Positions 17,108-24,947 of a DNA stretch of 64,000 bases are shown one piece after another; position 1 is the first letter of the stretch, and each line of letters opens with the position of its first letter. The notes beneath the pieces are model-generated. The model had not been told where the DNA came from and made no database searches. It saw nothing but the letters and a program-made list of their open reading frames with translations. The stretch spans positions 6,510,001 through 6,574,000 of the forward strand of contig NZ_CP016793.1 of the NCBI RefSeq assembly GCF_001701025.1, written 5' to 3'. Position numbers and translations under genes: made by a program. Source of the stretch: Lentzea guizhouensis (GTDB lineage: Bacteria > Actinomycetota > Actinomycetes > Mycobacteriales > Pseudonocardiaceae).

Positions 17108-18231
17108 GCCGGTTCCTGTTCGTCGTGCCGCCGCTGACCGGTCACATCAACCCGACCGCGTCCGTGGGCGGCGAGCTGCTCGCACGTGGCCACGACGTCG
17201 CGTGGGTCGGCCATCCCGGGACGCTCGCGCCCTTGTTGCCCGACGACGCCGTGGTGTTCCCGGCGATCGACGACGTGCTGGAAGCCGACATCAAAGCCAA
17301 GCGGGAGCGGTGGCTCGCGTTGCGCGGCATGGCGGTGCTGAAGTTCTTCTGGGAGGAGTTCCTCATCCCGCTCGGCCACGCGATGGAGCCCGGTGTGGCC
17401 GCCGCGGTGCGGGACTTCGCGCCGGACGTGCTCGTCGCCGACCAGCAGGCGCTGGCCGGGCCGGCGGTGGCGAACCAGGCCGGCGTGCCGTGGGTGACGT
17501 CGGCGGCGACTTCGGCCGAGCTGGTCAACCCGTTGCAGACCATGCCGAAGGTCGACGCCTGGGTGCGCGACCTGCTGCACGAGTACGCGGGCGGCGACAT
17601 CCGGTTCTCCGACCGGCTGGTGCTGGTCTACAGCTCGAAGGCGTTGGTGTCCGGGGAGTTCGGCGACGAGGTGGCGTTCGTCGGGCCCGCGCTGACCCAC
17701 CGGGTGGAACGGGTCGAGTTCCCGTGGGAGCGGCTGACCGGGCACCGGCGGGTGCTGATCTCGCTCGGCACGCTGAACGGCCCGGCGGGGGAGCGGTTCT
17801 TCGGCCAGGCGCTGGACGCCGTCGCGGACCTGGACGTCCAGGTGGTGATGGTGGCTCCCGAACGGCCCGTGCCCGCCAACGTGCTGCTGCGGCCGTCCGT
17901 TCCGCAGTTGGCGTTGATGCCCCACCTGGACGCCGTGATCACGCACGGCGGGCACAACACCGTCTGCGAGGCGCTGGCACACGGGTTGCCGCTGGTCGTG
18001 GCGCCGATCCGGGACGACCAGCCAACCGTGGCCGCCCAGGTGGTGGCGGCCGGAGCGGGCGTTCGCCTGACCTACTCGCGGGCCCGTTCGACCGATGTTC
18101 GCACCGCACTGGAATCCGTCCTGGGTGAGCCGGAGTACGCGGCCGCCGCGGAGCTGGTGCGGGAGTCCTTCATTGCTGCGGGTGGCGCGGCGACGGCCGC
18201 GGACCTACTGGAAAAGGTGGTGGCCGGGTGA
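17104..18231 (+). CDS. GT1-family glycosyltransferase (MGT/UGT-like)
   Basis: 375 residues from ATG 17104. The N-terminal Rossmann half starts FLFVVPPLTGHINPTASVG with the family's conserved acceptor-side His (GHINP). The C-terminal nucleotide-sugar-binding half has LISLGTLN and the donor-loop motif ITHGGHNTVCEALAHGLPLV, ending PIRDDQP. This GT-B fold family moves hexoses from UDP- or dTDP-sugars to small molecules. In the operon it should glycosylate the polyketide. It overlaps both neighbours by a few bases. Confidence 0.94.
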   Translation: MSRFLFVVPPLTGHINPTASVGGELLARGHDVAWVGHPGTLAPLLPDDAVVFPAIDDVLEADIKAKRERWLALRGMAVLKFFWEEFLIPLGHAMEPGVAAAVRDFAPDVLVADQQALAGPAVANQAGVPWVTSAATSAELVNPLQTMPKVDAWVRDLLHEYAGGDIRFSDRLVLVYSSKALVSGEFGDEVAFVGPALTHRVERVEFPWERLTGHRRVLISLGTLNGPAGERFFGQALDAVADLDVQVVMVAPERPVPANVLLRPSVPQLALMPHLDAVITHGGHNTVCEALAHGLPLVVAPIRDDQPTVAAQVVAAGAGVRLTYSRARSTDVRTALESVLGEPEYAAAAELVRESFIAAGGAATAADLLEKVVAG

Positions 18232-19964
18232 TCCTCACCGCGTTGGTGGTCTTGGTCGTCCTCGTGGACGTCCTGCGCCTGCGTTCCCGCGCGTCCAAGC
18301 TGCGTGTGCTCGCCATGGGCGCGGGCGAGCACAAGCTCCTCACCGCCACGGGAGTCCGCTCCGAGGACTCGTGGGACGCGGGTGACGCGGACCTGGTCGA
18401 CCTGGTGCCGCGCGACCTGCCGACCGTGGCGGCGCTGGACCTGCTCGGCTCGGTCGACCCGGCGAAGTACCGGTCGGACCGGTGGGCGCGCGGGGCGAGC
18501 GCGTCGCAGGCCGTGCTGGTGCGCGACGAGTACGCGGAGACCGTCGACCCGGACGACCCGACGGAGCTCGTCGCGTTCGTCCGGCGGGTCAAGGACCACG
18601 TCCACGCCGAGGTGGACATCGCGGTCGCGCCGGGGCTCAAAGCCGGTCCGCACGACCTCGGGTACCGGGCGGCGACGCTGCGGCAGATCGGCAAGCGGCC
18701 GTCGTTGTGGATCGCGGGCTCGATGATCGGGTACGCCGTGGTGGCCGCGGCCGTGGTCGTCGACTGGCCGTGGGGCCTGGTCGCGCTGGCTGCGTACTGG
18801 GCGCACCCGGTTCTGGTCTTCGCCGGAACTCCGTTGCGGCCCAGGGACCTGTGGGTGCCGCGGTTCGTGCGCACGCCCTACCTGTGGCTGAAGACGGCCG
18901 GTGGCAAGAAGTCCACCGCCGAACTTCGCCAGGCCGAGACGCTGAAGCAGGCCGCTCCCTGGTACACCGAACGGCTCGGGCGCGACTACCACGAGGCCCG
19001 GCGCGACACCTGTCCTTCCTGCGGCAGCTCGGATCTGCGTCGCTGGGTGACGGCGCACGACCTGGTGCAGCGCAAGCCCGGCACGTTCACGATGGACCGC
19101 TGCGTCCGCTGTGCCCACGTGTGGCAGAACCCGCGGCTGTCCGAAGAAGGCTTGGGTTTCTACTACCGCGACTTCTACGACGGCCTGGGCGAGTCGTCGG
19201 CCGACGCCGTGTTCTCCGGCAAGACCGCGCCCTACTACGGCCGGGCGCGGATGGTGGAACCGTTCACCACACCCGCGCGCTGGCTGGACGTCGGCTCGGG
19301 GCACGCGCACTTCTGCCTGGGTGCCAAGGAGGTCCTGCCCGACACCGCGTTCGACGGGCTCGACCAGGGCGCGGCGATCGAGGACGCGGCCAGGCTCGGC
19401 CGGATCGAACAGGCGTACCGGGGCAGCTTCAAGGACTTCGCGGGCGAGCTCAAGGGCCGCTACGACGTGATCAGCATGCACCACTACCTGGAGCACGTGC
19501 GGGACCCGTGGGAGGAGCTGGACATCGCCGCGGACGTGCTGCCGGAGGGCGGCTACCTGCTCATCGAGCTGCCGGACCCGGAGTGGCGGCTCGGGCGGTT
19601 GTTCGGGCAGTACTGGATGCCGTGGTTCCAGCCGCAGCACCAGCACATGATGCCGATCGACAACCTGGAGCACGCGCTGGCCGACCGGGGGCTGATCACC
19701 GTCGCGCGCGAACGGTCGAAGGCCCACCTGTGCAACGACTTCACGCTCGCGTTGCTGCTGTTCCTGGGCGCCAAGGCCCCGCGGACGCCGGCGCCGTGGC
19801 GGCCGGAACGCGTGCGGCTGCGGCGGGTGCGCAGCTTCCTCGTGTGGACGCTGGGGATCCCGGCGTTCTTCGTGGCGGTCGCGCTCGACCAGACGGTGAA
19901 CCGGTTCCTGGCGGCGCGCACTGACCGCGGCAACGCCTACCGGCTGCTGGCGCTCAAGGCATGA
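18228..19964 (+). CDS. membrane-anchored class I methyltransferase with zinc ribbon
   Basis: 578 residues, GTG start overlapping the previous stop. An N-terminal membrane helix (MILTALVVLVVLVDVLRL) is followed by an unassigned region with a hydrophobic hairpin near 165-205 (SLWIAGSMIGYAVVAAAVVV, LVALAAYWAHPVLVFAG). A treble-clef-like zinc site follows: CPSCG (about 262) and CVRCA (about 290). The SAM-dependent methyltransferase domain has LDVGSGHAHFC (about 352), YDVISMHHYLEHV and PEGGYLLIELPDP. A last hydrophobic segment lies near 540. The CxxC plus methyltransferase layout is known for enzymes acting on sugars or lipids. In this operon it may methylate the glycosyl or lipid part at the membrane. 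The region before the zinc ribbon is not recognised. Confidence 0.85.
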   Translation: MILTALVVLVVLVDVLRLRSRASKLRVLAMGAGEHKLLTATGVRSEDSWDAGDADLVDLVPRDLPTVAALDLLGSVDPAKYRSDRWARGASASQAVLVRDEYAETVDPDDPTELVAFVRRVKDHVHAEVDIAVAPGLKAGPHDLGYRAATLRQIGKRPSLWIAGSMIGYAVVAAAVVVDWPWGLVALAAYWAHPVLVFAGTPLRPRDLWVPRFVRTPYLWLKTAGGKKSTAELRQAETLKQAAPWYTERLGRDYHEARRDTCPSCGSSDLRRWVTAHDLVQRKPGTFTMDRCVRCAHVWQNPRLSEEGLGFYYRDFYDGLGESSADAVFSGKTAPYYGRARMVEPFTTPARWLDVGSGHAHFCLGAKEVLPDTAFDGLDQGAAIEDAARLGRIEQAYRGSFKDFAGELKGRYDVISMHHYLEHVRDPWEELDIAADVLPEGGYLLIELPDPEWRLGRLFGQYWMPWFQPQHQHMMPIDNLEHALADRGLITVARERSKAHLCNDFTLALLLFLGAKAPRTPAPWRPERVRLRRVRSFLVWTLGIPAFFVAVALDQTVNRFLAARTDRGNAYRLLALKA

Positions 19965-20731
19965 CCGGCGTGGACGCGGTCGACATCGCGGACCGGCCGG
20001 ACGTCGCCCCGGAGCTGCGACTGGTGCCACACGCGTTCCGGCGCACGTTCGGGCGGTCGGCGGCGGGTGTCTGGTACGCGCCCGGTGTGCTGCGGCTGCT
20101 GGGCGGTGCGGTGCGGGTGCCGGGCAAGTGGGGCGCGATCGTCGCCGGTGACCGGCGTGACGACGGGCTGCTGGAGCTGGTGTCGGTGAACCGGCCGACC
20201 GAGCGCGCGTTGGTGCCGTCGGACGAGGTGCCCGCGTGGGCGCTGCCCGTGCGGGGTGCGGGTGGTGGGGCGACGTTGATGTGCAGCGTCGACCTGCCGC
20301 AGGGCAGTGGACTGTCGGCAGGGCTCGCGTTGCGGGCGGCCGTGGGGCTGGCGTTGCGCGAGCTGGCCGGGGTGGCGTTCGAGGAGGAGCCCGTCGTCCC
20401 GCTCGACCTGCCGGGGCAGCGGCTGCTCGTCGTCGACACGCGGGTGCGCCGGGTCGAACCGCAGGTGGAACGGCCTTGGGCGGGTGACACCGCTGACCTC
20501 GGGGCCGCGTTGACCGCCTACCACGCGGCCCAGGACTCGGACCCGGAGCAGGACGTCGTCGTGCGGGCGGCACTGGAGGCGGGTGCCCGTGGTGCGAGCC
20601 TGCTGGTCGACCCGCCCGGCCGGCCCGCGGTCGCGTTGGTGGACGCGGACCTCGTGCCGGCCGTGAAGCGGGCCATCACCGGGGCGGCGGAGCTGCCGCC
20701 CCGCTACCTGACGATCAGCACGGCGCCTTGA
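19961..20731 (+). CDS. GHMP-family kinase, short galactokinase-like protein
   Basis: 256 residues from ATG 19961 (ATGA overlap with the methyltransferase gene). The N-terminus FRRTFGRSAAGVWYAPGVLRLLGG resembles the sugar-binding start of galactokinases, and LPQGSGLSAGLALRAAVGLAL (about 108-128) is the GHMP phosphate-binding loop. Galactokinases have about 350-400 residues, so the C-terminal domain is much reduced. The galactokinase signature EHTDY is not preserved. It may phosphorylate a sugar supplied to the glycosyltransferase, or be a non-catalytic relative. Its 3' end overlaps the convergent GH3 gene by 17 bases. Confidence 0.75.
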   Translation: MTGVDAVDIADRPDVAPELRLVPHAFRRTFGRSAAGVWYAPGVLRLLGGAVRVPGKWGAIVAGDRRDDGLLELVSVNRPTERALVPSDEVPAWALPVRGAGGGATLMCSVDLPQGSGLSAGLALRAAVGLALRELAGVAFEEEPVVPLDLPGQRLLVVDTRVRRVEPQVERPWAGDTADLGAALTAYHAAQDSDPEQDVVVRAALEAGARGASLLVDPPGRPAVALVDADLVPAVKRAITGAAELPPRYLTISTAP

Positions 20732-22946
20732 CGGTGAACTCGGCCCTGCGCAGGGCCGAGTCCTTCGACGACGGCCCGACGAGCAGCACGAACTCGCCGG
20801 GCTCGACGACCCGGTTGCCCAGCGCGTCCACGATCGAGCACGCGGACACCGGCACCTCCAGCCGCACCGTGACGCTCTCTCCCGGCGCCACGTCGACCTG
20901 CTGGAACGCCTTGAGCTCCTTGTCCGCCCAGCTCACCGACGTCACCGCGTCGCTCACGTAGACCTGCACGGTTTCGCGCGAGGGCCGGGACCCGGTGTTG
21001 CGCAGGGTGATCGAGGCCTCGACGGTCTCGTCCGGGCCCAGCACCGCCTTGTCGACGTGCAGGTCGGAGTACTCGACCGTGGTGAACGACAGACCCTCGC
21101 CGAACGCGAACGCCGGCTCCTGGGTCAGGTCGGCGTAGCGCGTGCCGTGCTGGCCGCGGATCTGGTTGTAGTAGGTCGGCTGCTGGCCCGCGTGCGCCGC
21201 GAACGAGATCGGCAACCGGCCGCTGGGCTCGATCAGGCCGTGGATCAGCTCGGCGATCGCCCGGCCGCCCTGCATGCCGGGGTTCGCGACCCACAGCACC
21301 GCGGCGGCGTTGCGGGCGCTCTCCGGCAGCACCAGCGGCTTCGAGGCCAGCAGCACCACGATCAGCGGCTTGCCGGTCTCCGCGAGCGCGTCGAGCAGTG
21401 CGATCTGGCCGCCGATCAGGTCGAGCGTGGCGGTGGAACGACCCTCGCCGACCAGTTCGATGCGGTCACCGACGACGGCGACGACGTGGTCGGCGTCCTG
21501 CGCGGCCGCGACCGCCTCGGCGATGAGCTCGGCGTTCGGCGGGCACGGCGCGACGATCTTCGGCCGCGGCTGGCCGTCGGGGAACGTGTCACCCTCGGGG
21601 TCGGGTTCGAGCGTGAGGATGTCGGCGCCCTGGGCGTAGGTGACCTCGGAGAACTCCCGGAGGCCGTCCAGCACCGTGGTGATCATGTCGCGCGGCTGTC
21701 CGTCGGGCAGCCAGTCGGCCTGACCCGACGATCCGGCCCAGTCGCCGAGCTGGGTCTGCGCGTCGTCCGCGAGCGGCCCGACGAGCGCGATCTTGCCCTT
21801 TCGAACGGGCAGCACGCCGTCGTTCTTCAGCAGCACCAGCGACCGGCGCGCCACGTCGAGGTTCAACGCGGCGTGGTCGGCGTGGTTGATCATCGTCCGC
21901 TGGCGCTCGGTGTCGGGCCGGCGCGGGTTCTCGAACAGCCCCAGCTCGAACTTGAGCGTCAGGATGCGGGTGACCGCGCGGTCGAGGTCCTCCTCAGCCA
22001 GCAACCCGTCCTCTACGGCCTGCAGCGCGCCCTCGAAGAACTGCGGGGTGGTCATGATCATGTCGTTGCCGGCCTTCACGGCGGCCGCGGCGGCGTGGGC
22101 GTGGTCGGGCTGGACCTTCTGCTCCCAGACCATGCGCCCGACGTTGTCCCAGTCGGTGATCAGCGTGCCCTGGTAGCCCCACTCGCCGCGCAGGACCTCG
22201 TCGAGCAGCCACGAGTTGACCGTGATCGGCACGCCGTCGGTGGTCTGGTAGCCGAGCATGAACGTCGCACAACCCTCGCGCGCGACCCGTTCGAACGGCG
22301 GCAGGAACCACGAGCGCAGCTTGCGCCGGGAGAGGTCCGCCTCGCTCGCGTCCCGCCCGCCCTGCGTCTCCGAGTAGCCGGCGAAGTGCTTGGCGGTGGC
22401 GAGGATGGCCGTCTCGTCGGCCAGCCCGTCACCCTGGTAGCCGCGGACCATGGCCGCCGCGAGCTCCCCGATCAGCACCGGGTCCTCGCCGAACGTCTCG
22501 TCGATCCGGCCCCAGCGCAGGTCGCGCGCGATGCACAGCACCGGCGAGAACGTCCAGTGCACACCGGTCGCGGCGGCCTCGACCGCGGTGACCCTGGCGA
22601 CCTGCTCGACCAACTGCGGGTCCCAGGTCGCGGCCATGGCGAGCTGGGTCGGGAAGATCGTGGCGCCCTCGTGGAACGAGTGGCCGTGGATGCAGTCCTC
22701 GGCGATGAGCAGCGGGATCCGCAGCTTGGTCCGGCTCGTGAGGTCGTGCGCGCGCAGGACCCGTTCGGGCGAGGTGTGCAGGATCGAGCCCACGTGCTTG
22801 CGCAGCACGTGGTCGTCCAGGTCCTCCCTCGAGTCCAGCTGCATCATCTGCCCGACCTTCTCGGGCAGTGTCATGCGCTTGAGCAGATCGCCGACTCGGG
22901 CGGCGATCGGCAGGGTGGCGTCGAGGTAGGGCTCGTCCTGATCCAT
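20715..22946 (-). CDS. glycoside hydrolase family 3 beta-glucosidase, intracellular
   Basis: 743 residues from ATG 22946 with CGGAGA five bases upstream; no signal peptide. The GH3 barrel starts near residue 25 (MTLPEKVGQMMQLD) and contains LIAEDCIHGHSF, DLRWGRIDETFGEDP, AKHFAGY and the nucleophile in LITDWDNVG (Asp 265). The alpha/beta sandwich (LALLKNDGVLPV-type segment, then VVAVVGDRIELVGEGRS) and a C-terminal FN3-like domain (ETVQVYVSD) complete a full-length BglX-like enzyme. It hydrolyses terminal beta-glucosides, probably cellobiose or other oligoglucosides. A CebR/CelR-like box lies 34-47 bases before the start and suggests cellulose-responsive control. It is convergent with the PKS operon; trimming the operon's glycoside product is conceivable but less supported. 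Confidence 0.95.
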   Translation of the reverse strand: MDQDEPYLDATLPIAARVGDLLKRMTLPEKVGQMMQLDSREDLDDHVLRKHVGSILHTSPERVLRAHDLTSRTKLRIPLLIAEDCIHGHSFHEGATIFPTQLAMAATWDPQLVEQVARVTAVEAAATGVHWTFSPVLCIARDLRWGRIDETFGEDPVLIGELAAAMVRGYQGDGLADETAILATAKHFAGYSETQGGRDASEADLSRRKLRSWFLPPFERVAREGCATFMLGYQTTDGVPITVNSWLLDEVLRGEWGYQGTLITDWDNVGRMVWEQKVQPDHAHAAAAAVKAGNDMIMTTPQFFEGALQAVEDGLLAEEDLDRAVTRILTLKFELGLFENPRRPDTERQRTMINHADHAALNLDVARRSLVLLKNDGVLPVRKGKIALVGPLADDAQTQLGDWAGSSGQADWLPDGQPRDMITTVLDGLREFSEVTYAQGADILTLEPDPEGDTFPDGQPRPKIVAPCPPNAELIAEAVAAAQDADHVVAVVGDRIELVGEGRSTATLDLIGGQIALLDALAETGKPLIVVLLASKPLVLPESARNAAAVLWVANPGMQGGRAIAELIHGLIEPSGRLPISFAAHAGQQPTYYNQIRGQHGTRYADLTQEPAFAFGEGLSFTTVEYSDLHVDKAVLGPDETVEASITLRNTGSRPSRETVQVYVSDAVTSVSWADKELKAFQQVDVAPGESVTVRLEVPVSACSIVDALGNRVVEPGEFVLLVGPSSKDSALRRAEFTVKAPC

Positions 22947-22979
22947 GTGGTCTCCGGAAGGGCTCGTGCTGCAGCGGCG

Positions 22980-22993
22980 TGGGAGCGCTCTCA
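22980..22993. promoter_or_regulatory. CebR/CelR-like operator
   Basis: TGGGAGCGCTCTCA matches 13 of 14 bases of the known actinomycete LacI-family consensus TGGGAGCGCTCCCA. That consensus is bound by CebR/CelR and released by cello-oligosaccharides. It lies just before the GH3 beta-glucosidase start, where such boxes are normally found. Confidence 0.85.
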
Positions 22994-23004
22994 TACGAGT
23001 ATAT

Positions 23005-23032
23005 GAAACCGGTTCCGCGCGGAAGCGGTTTT
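23005..23032. promoter_or_regulatory. 28-bp inverted repeat, second candidate operator of the GH3 gene
   Basis: GAAACCGGTTCCGC and GCGGAAGCGGTTTT are adjacent arms matching at 12 of 14 positions. GAAACCGGTTCC also resembles a LacI-type half-site pair. It lies 12 bases beyond the CebR-like box, so two regulators or a hairpin in the leader are possible. Confidence 0.5.
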
Positions 23033-23174
23033 CCGGATTCCGGTACAAACGGATCGGTCCAGGAGCAGCCGAACAGGACAAACCGGCCGGGCGGGCGGCC
23101 GTTTGGTCTCCACCAAAAGGTACTGGGCGCGGCCGGGTGTGTCGCGCGGAGGTGGTTCGGGGCGCGTGGACGAG

Positions 23175-23684
23175 CTAGCGAGCGGCCTTCTCGCCCTTCG
23201 GGGAGATCGCGAACCACGTGCCGTCGGTGCCGTGGCCGGTCGCGTCACCGGCCTGTTCGTCGTCGACGAAGCGGTGGACCGGGTGGCCTGCGATGGTGAC
23301 CTGTTCGAGGCCGTCGGGGCGCTTCACCGTGCCCAGCAGCGACCGGTCGACGCCGGTCGCCTCGAACTGGCCGCCGCGGGCCAGCAGCGGGGGCCAGGTG
23401 AGCGTGCACTCGGGTTCGAGGCAGGTGGGCTTCGGCGGGGTGGTGCTGTCCTCGGTGGTGAGGTACAGCGTGTAGCCCTGGCCGTCGGCGACGACGGGGC
23501 CCACCTCGGGCGACTCCGCCACCTGCAGTGTCGCGATGTCGCCCGGCAGGACGGAGGTGGGGCCGGCCACGGGACCGGCCGCCGCCTCCGGTTCGCCGGG
23601 GGTCGCCGTGTCGTTCTCCGGCTCGGCACCGCAGGCGCTGAGGGTCATCAGGGCGAGGACGAGGAGGACGACGATTCGGCTCAC
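23175..23684 (-). CDS. secreted lipoprotein, Yx(F/W/Y)xxD-repeat family (PF03640-like)
   Basis: 169 residues from GTG 23684. A classic lipoprotein signal (SRIVVLLVLALMTLSAC) puts the lipidated Cys near residue 18. An acidic/Ala/Pro linker follows, then the domain GYTLYLTTEDSTTPPKPTC-LEPECTLTWPPLLA, which has the small lipoprotein_15 repeat and a likely disulfide pair. A second repeat is degenerate (IAGHPVHRFVDDEQAGD). It is anchored outside the membrane. Related proteins occur near redox or metal functions, but no role can be assigned. No convincing ribosome site is seen. Confidence 0.82.
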   Translation of the reverse strand: MSRIVVLLVLALMTLSACGAEPENDTATPGEPEAAAGPVAGPTSVLPGDIATLQVAESPEVGPVVADGQGYTLYLTTEDSTTPPKPTCLEPECTLTWPPLLARGGQFEATGVDRSLLGTVKRPDGLEQVTIAGHPVHRFVDDEQAGDATGHGTDGTWFAISPKGEKAAR

Positions 23685-23716
23685 GCCCGGGATTACGGAC
23701 GAGGAGCGCTGCCAGT

Positions 23717-24763
23717 TCAGCGGGGGCGGTAGGCGTCGTTGACGTCCATCGGGGCGCCACCGCCGCGGTTGCCGCCGCCGGGGACGTAGATCGTGTCGCC
23801 GATGCCCACGGCCGCGGTGCCGTGGCGGGGGACGGGCATGGGGGCGAGCCGCTCCCAGGTGTCGCGGCGGGTGTCGTAGGCCTCGGTCTCGTCGAAGACC
23901 GTGTTCACGCCGTTCACGACGCGGCCCTCGCCGCCGAACGTGTAGATCTTGGTGCCGACCACGGCCGAGGCGATGCCGCCGCGCGGCGTGGGCATCGGGG
24001 CGCGTTCGGTCCAGCGGCCGCCGGGCAGGTCGAGGGAGTAGACGGTGTCGCGGACGTTCACCTGGCCGCGGTCCCGGCCGCCGAGGACGTAGAACGTGCG
24101 GCCGACGATGGCGCCGCCGACGTGGTCGCGGGCTTCCGGGAGGGAGGGCAGGGTCGTCCAGCGGCGGGTCAGCACGTCGTAGGAGTGCACGTCGGCGACG
24201 GTGTCCTGCAGGCCGCCGGGGCCGGGCGTGAGGGTGCGCATGCCGCCGGCCAGGTAGACGCGGGTGCCGAACACGCCCATCGCGGCGCTGCCGCGTTCGG
24301 TGCCCGCCGGCATCGGCGGGAGCGCGGTCCACCGGTCGGTGGCGGGGTGGTAGACGAAGCTGTCGCGCATCGCCTGCCACGACGCACCGCCGGAGAGGCC
24401 CCCGAGCACGTGGAGGCGGCCGCCGACCGCCACGACGTTCGGGTGGTTCATCGCCACGGGCAGCGGGGCGGCGCGGCGCCAGGTGTTCGCACGGGTGTCG
24501 TAGACCTCGACGTCCGGCACGGTGACGACGCCGCCGTTGCCGTCCGGGCGGATGCCGCCGACGACGTACACGTGCCGGCCGATGGCGGCGACGCTGTGCT
24601 CCTGGCGCGGGCCGCCGGCGATCGGGGCGAGCTGCTGCCACCCGCCGCCGTAGACCGCCGCCGGTGCCGGGGCGACCGGTGCGACCGGGTGGTCCGGATG
24701 GGCATGGGCGCTGACAGGTGCGGTCATCACCAGGGCCAACGCGACAACGAGGGTGCGTTTCAC
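23717..24763 (-). CDS. secreted Kelch-repeat beta-propeller protein
   Basis: 348 residues from GTG 24763, with GGAGG five bases upstream; the TTG at 24775 would start inside that site. A signal peptide (VKRTLVVALALVMTAPVSAHA) is cleaved near residue 22. Six or so Kelch motifs of about 48 residues follow, each with a Gly-Gly pair and a YD...W pair (VYVVGGIR, LHVLGGLS, VYLAGGMR, FYVLGGRD, IYTFGGEG, IYVPGGG). This is a whole propeller with no catalytic domain attached. Such secreted propellers bind carbohydrate or protein; copper-oxidase residues of galactose oxidase are not seen. It is divergent from the asparagine-synthetase-like gene. Confidence 0.88.
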   Translation of the reverse strand: MKRTLVVALALVMTAPVSAHAHPDHPVAPVAPAPAAVYGGGWQQLAPIAGGPRQEHSVAAIGRHVYVVGGIRPDGNGGVVTVPDVEVYDTRANTWRRAAPLPVAMNHPNVVAVGGRLHVLGGLSGGASWQAMRDSFVYHPATDRWTALPPMPAGTERGSAAMGVFGTRVYLAGGMRTLTPGPGGLQDTVADVHSYDVLTRRWTTLPSLPEARDHVGGAIVGRTFYVLGGRDRGQVNVRDTVYSLDLPGGRWTERAPMPTPRGGIASAVVGTKIYTFGGEGRVVNGVNTVFDETEAYDTRRDTWERLAPMPVPRHGTAAVGIGDTIYVPGGGNRGGGAPMDVNDAYRPR

Positions 24764-24775
24764 ACGGTCCTCCAA

Positions 24776-24947
24776 GGTTGTTTAACGCCGTTATGGACCT
24801 TTGTATCGACGCTAACAGAAGGTGTGTAACGCTGCAAACATTTCATATAGTGCAGTTATATCGGCGAGTTCGGCCTGTGCTGCGAACTGCTCACCCGGCT
24901 CACCGCATCTAGGTGTTCGCCCAGGTAGAACCCGGTTCACTTCCTCC
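24776..24947. promoter_or_regulatory. AT-rich divergent promoter region
   Basis: This 170-base gap between the Kelch gene and the asparagine-synthetase-like gene is markedly richer in A/T than its surroundings (TGTTTAACG, TTTCATATAGTGCAGTTATAT). TATAGT at 24846-24851 could be a -10 element for the rightward gene. No operator is recognised. Confidence 0.45.

Noticed and set aside
20715..22946. Beta-glucosidase as a tailoring or resistance enzyme of the PKS operon
   Set aside because: It lies on the other strand with its own CebR-like operator, which fits cellulose degradation better. Kept only as a weak alternative.
23717..24763. Galactose oxidase
   Set aside because: Only Kelch propeller motifs are visible; the copper-site residues and flanking domains of galactose oxidase are absent.
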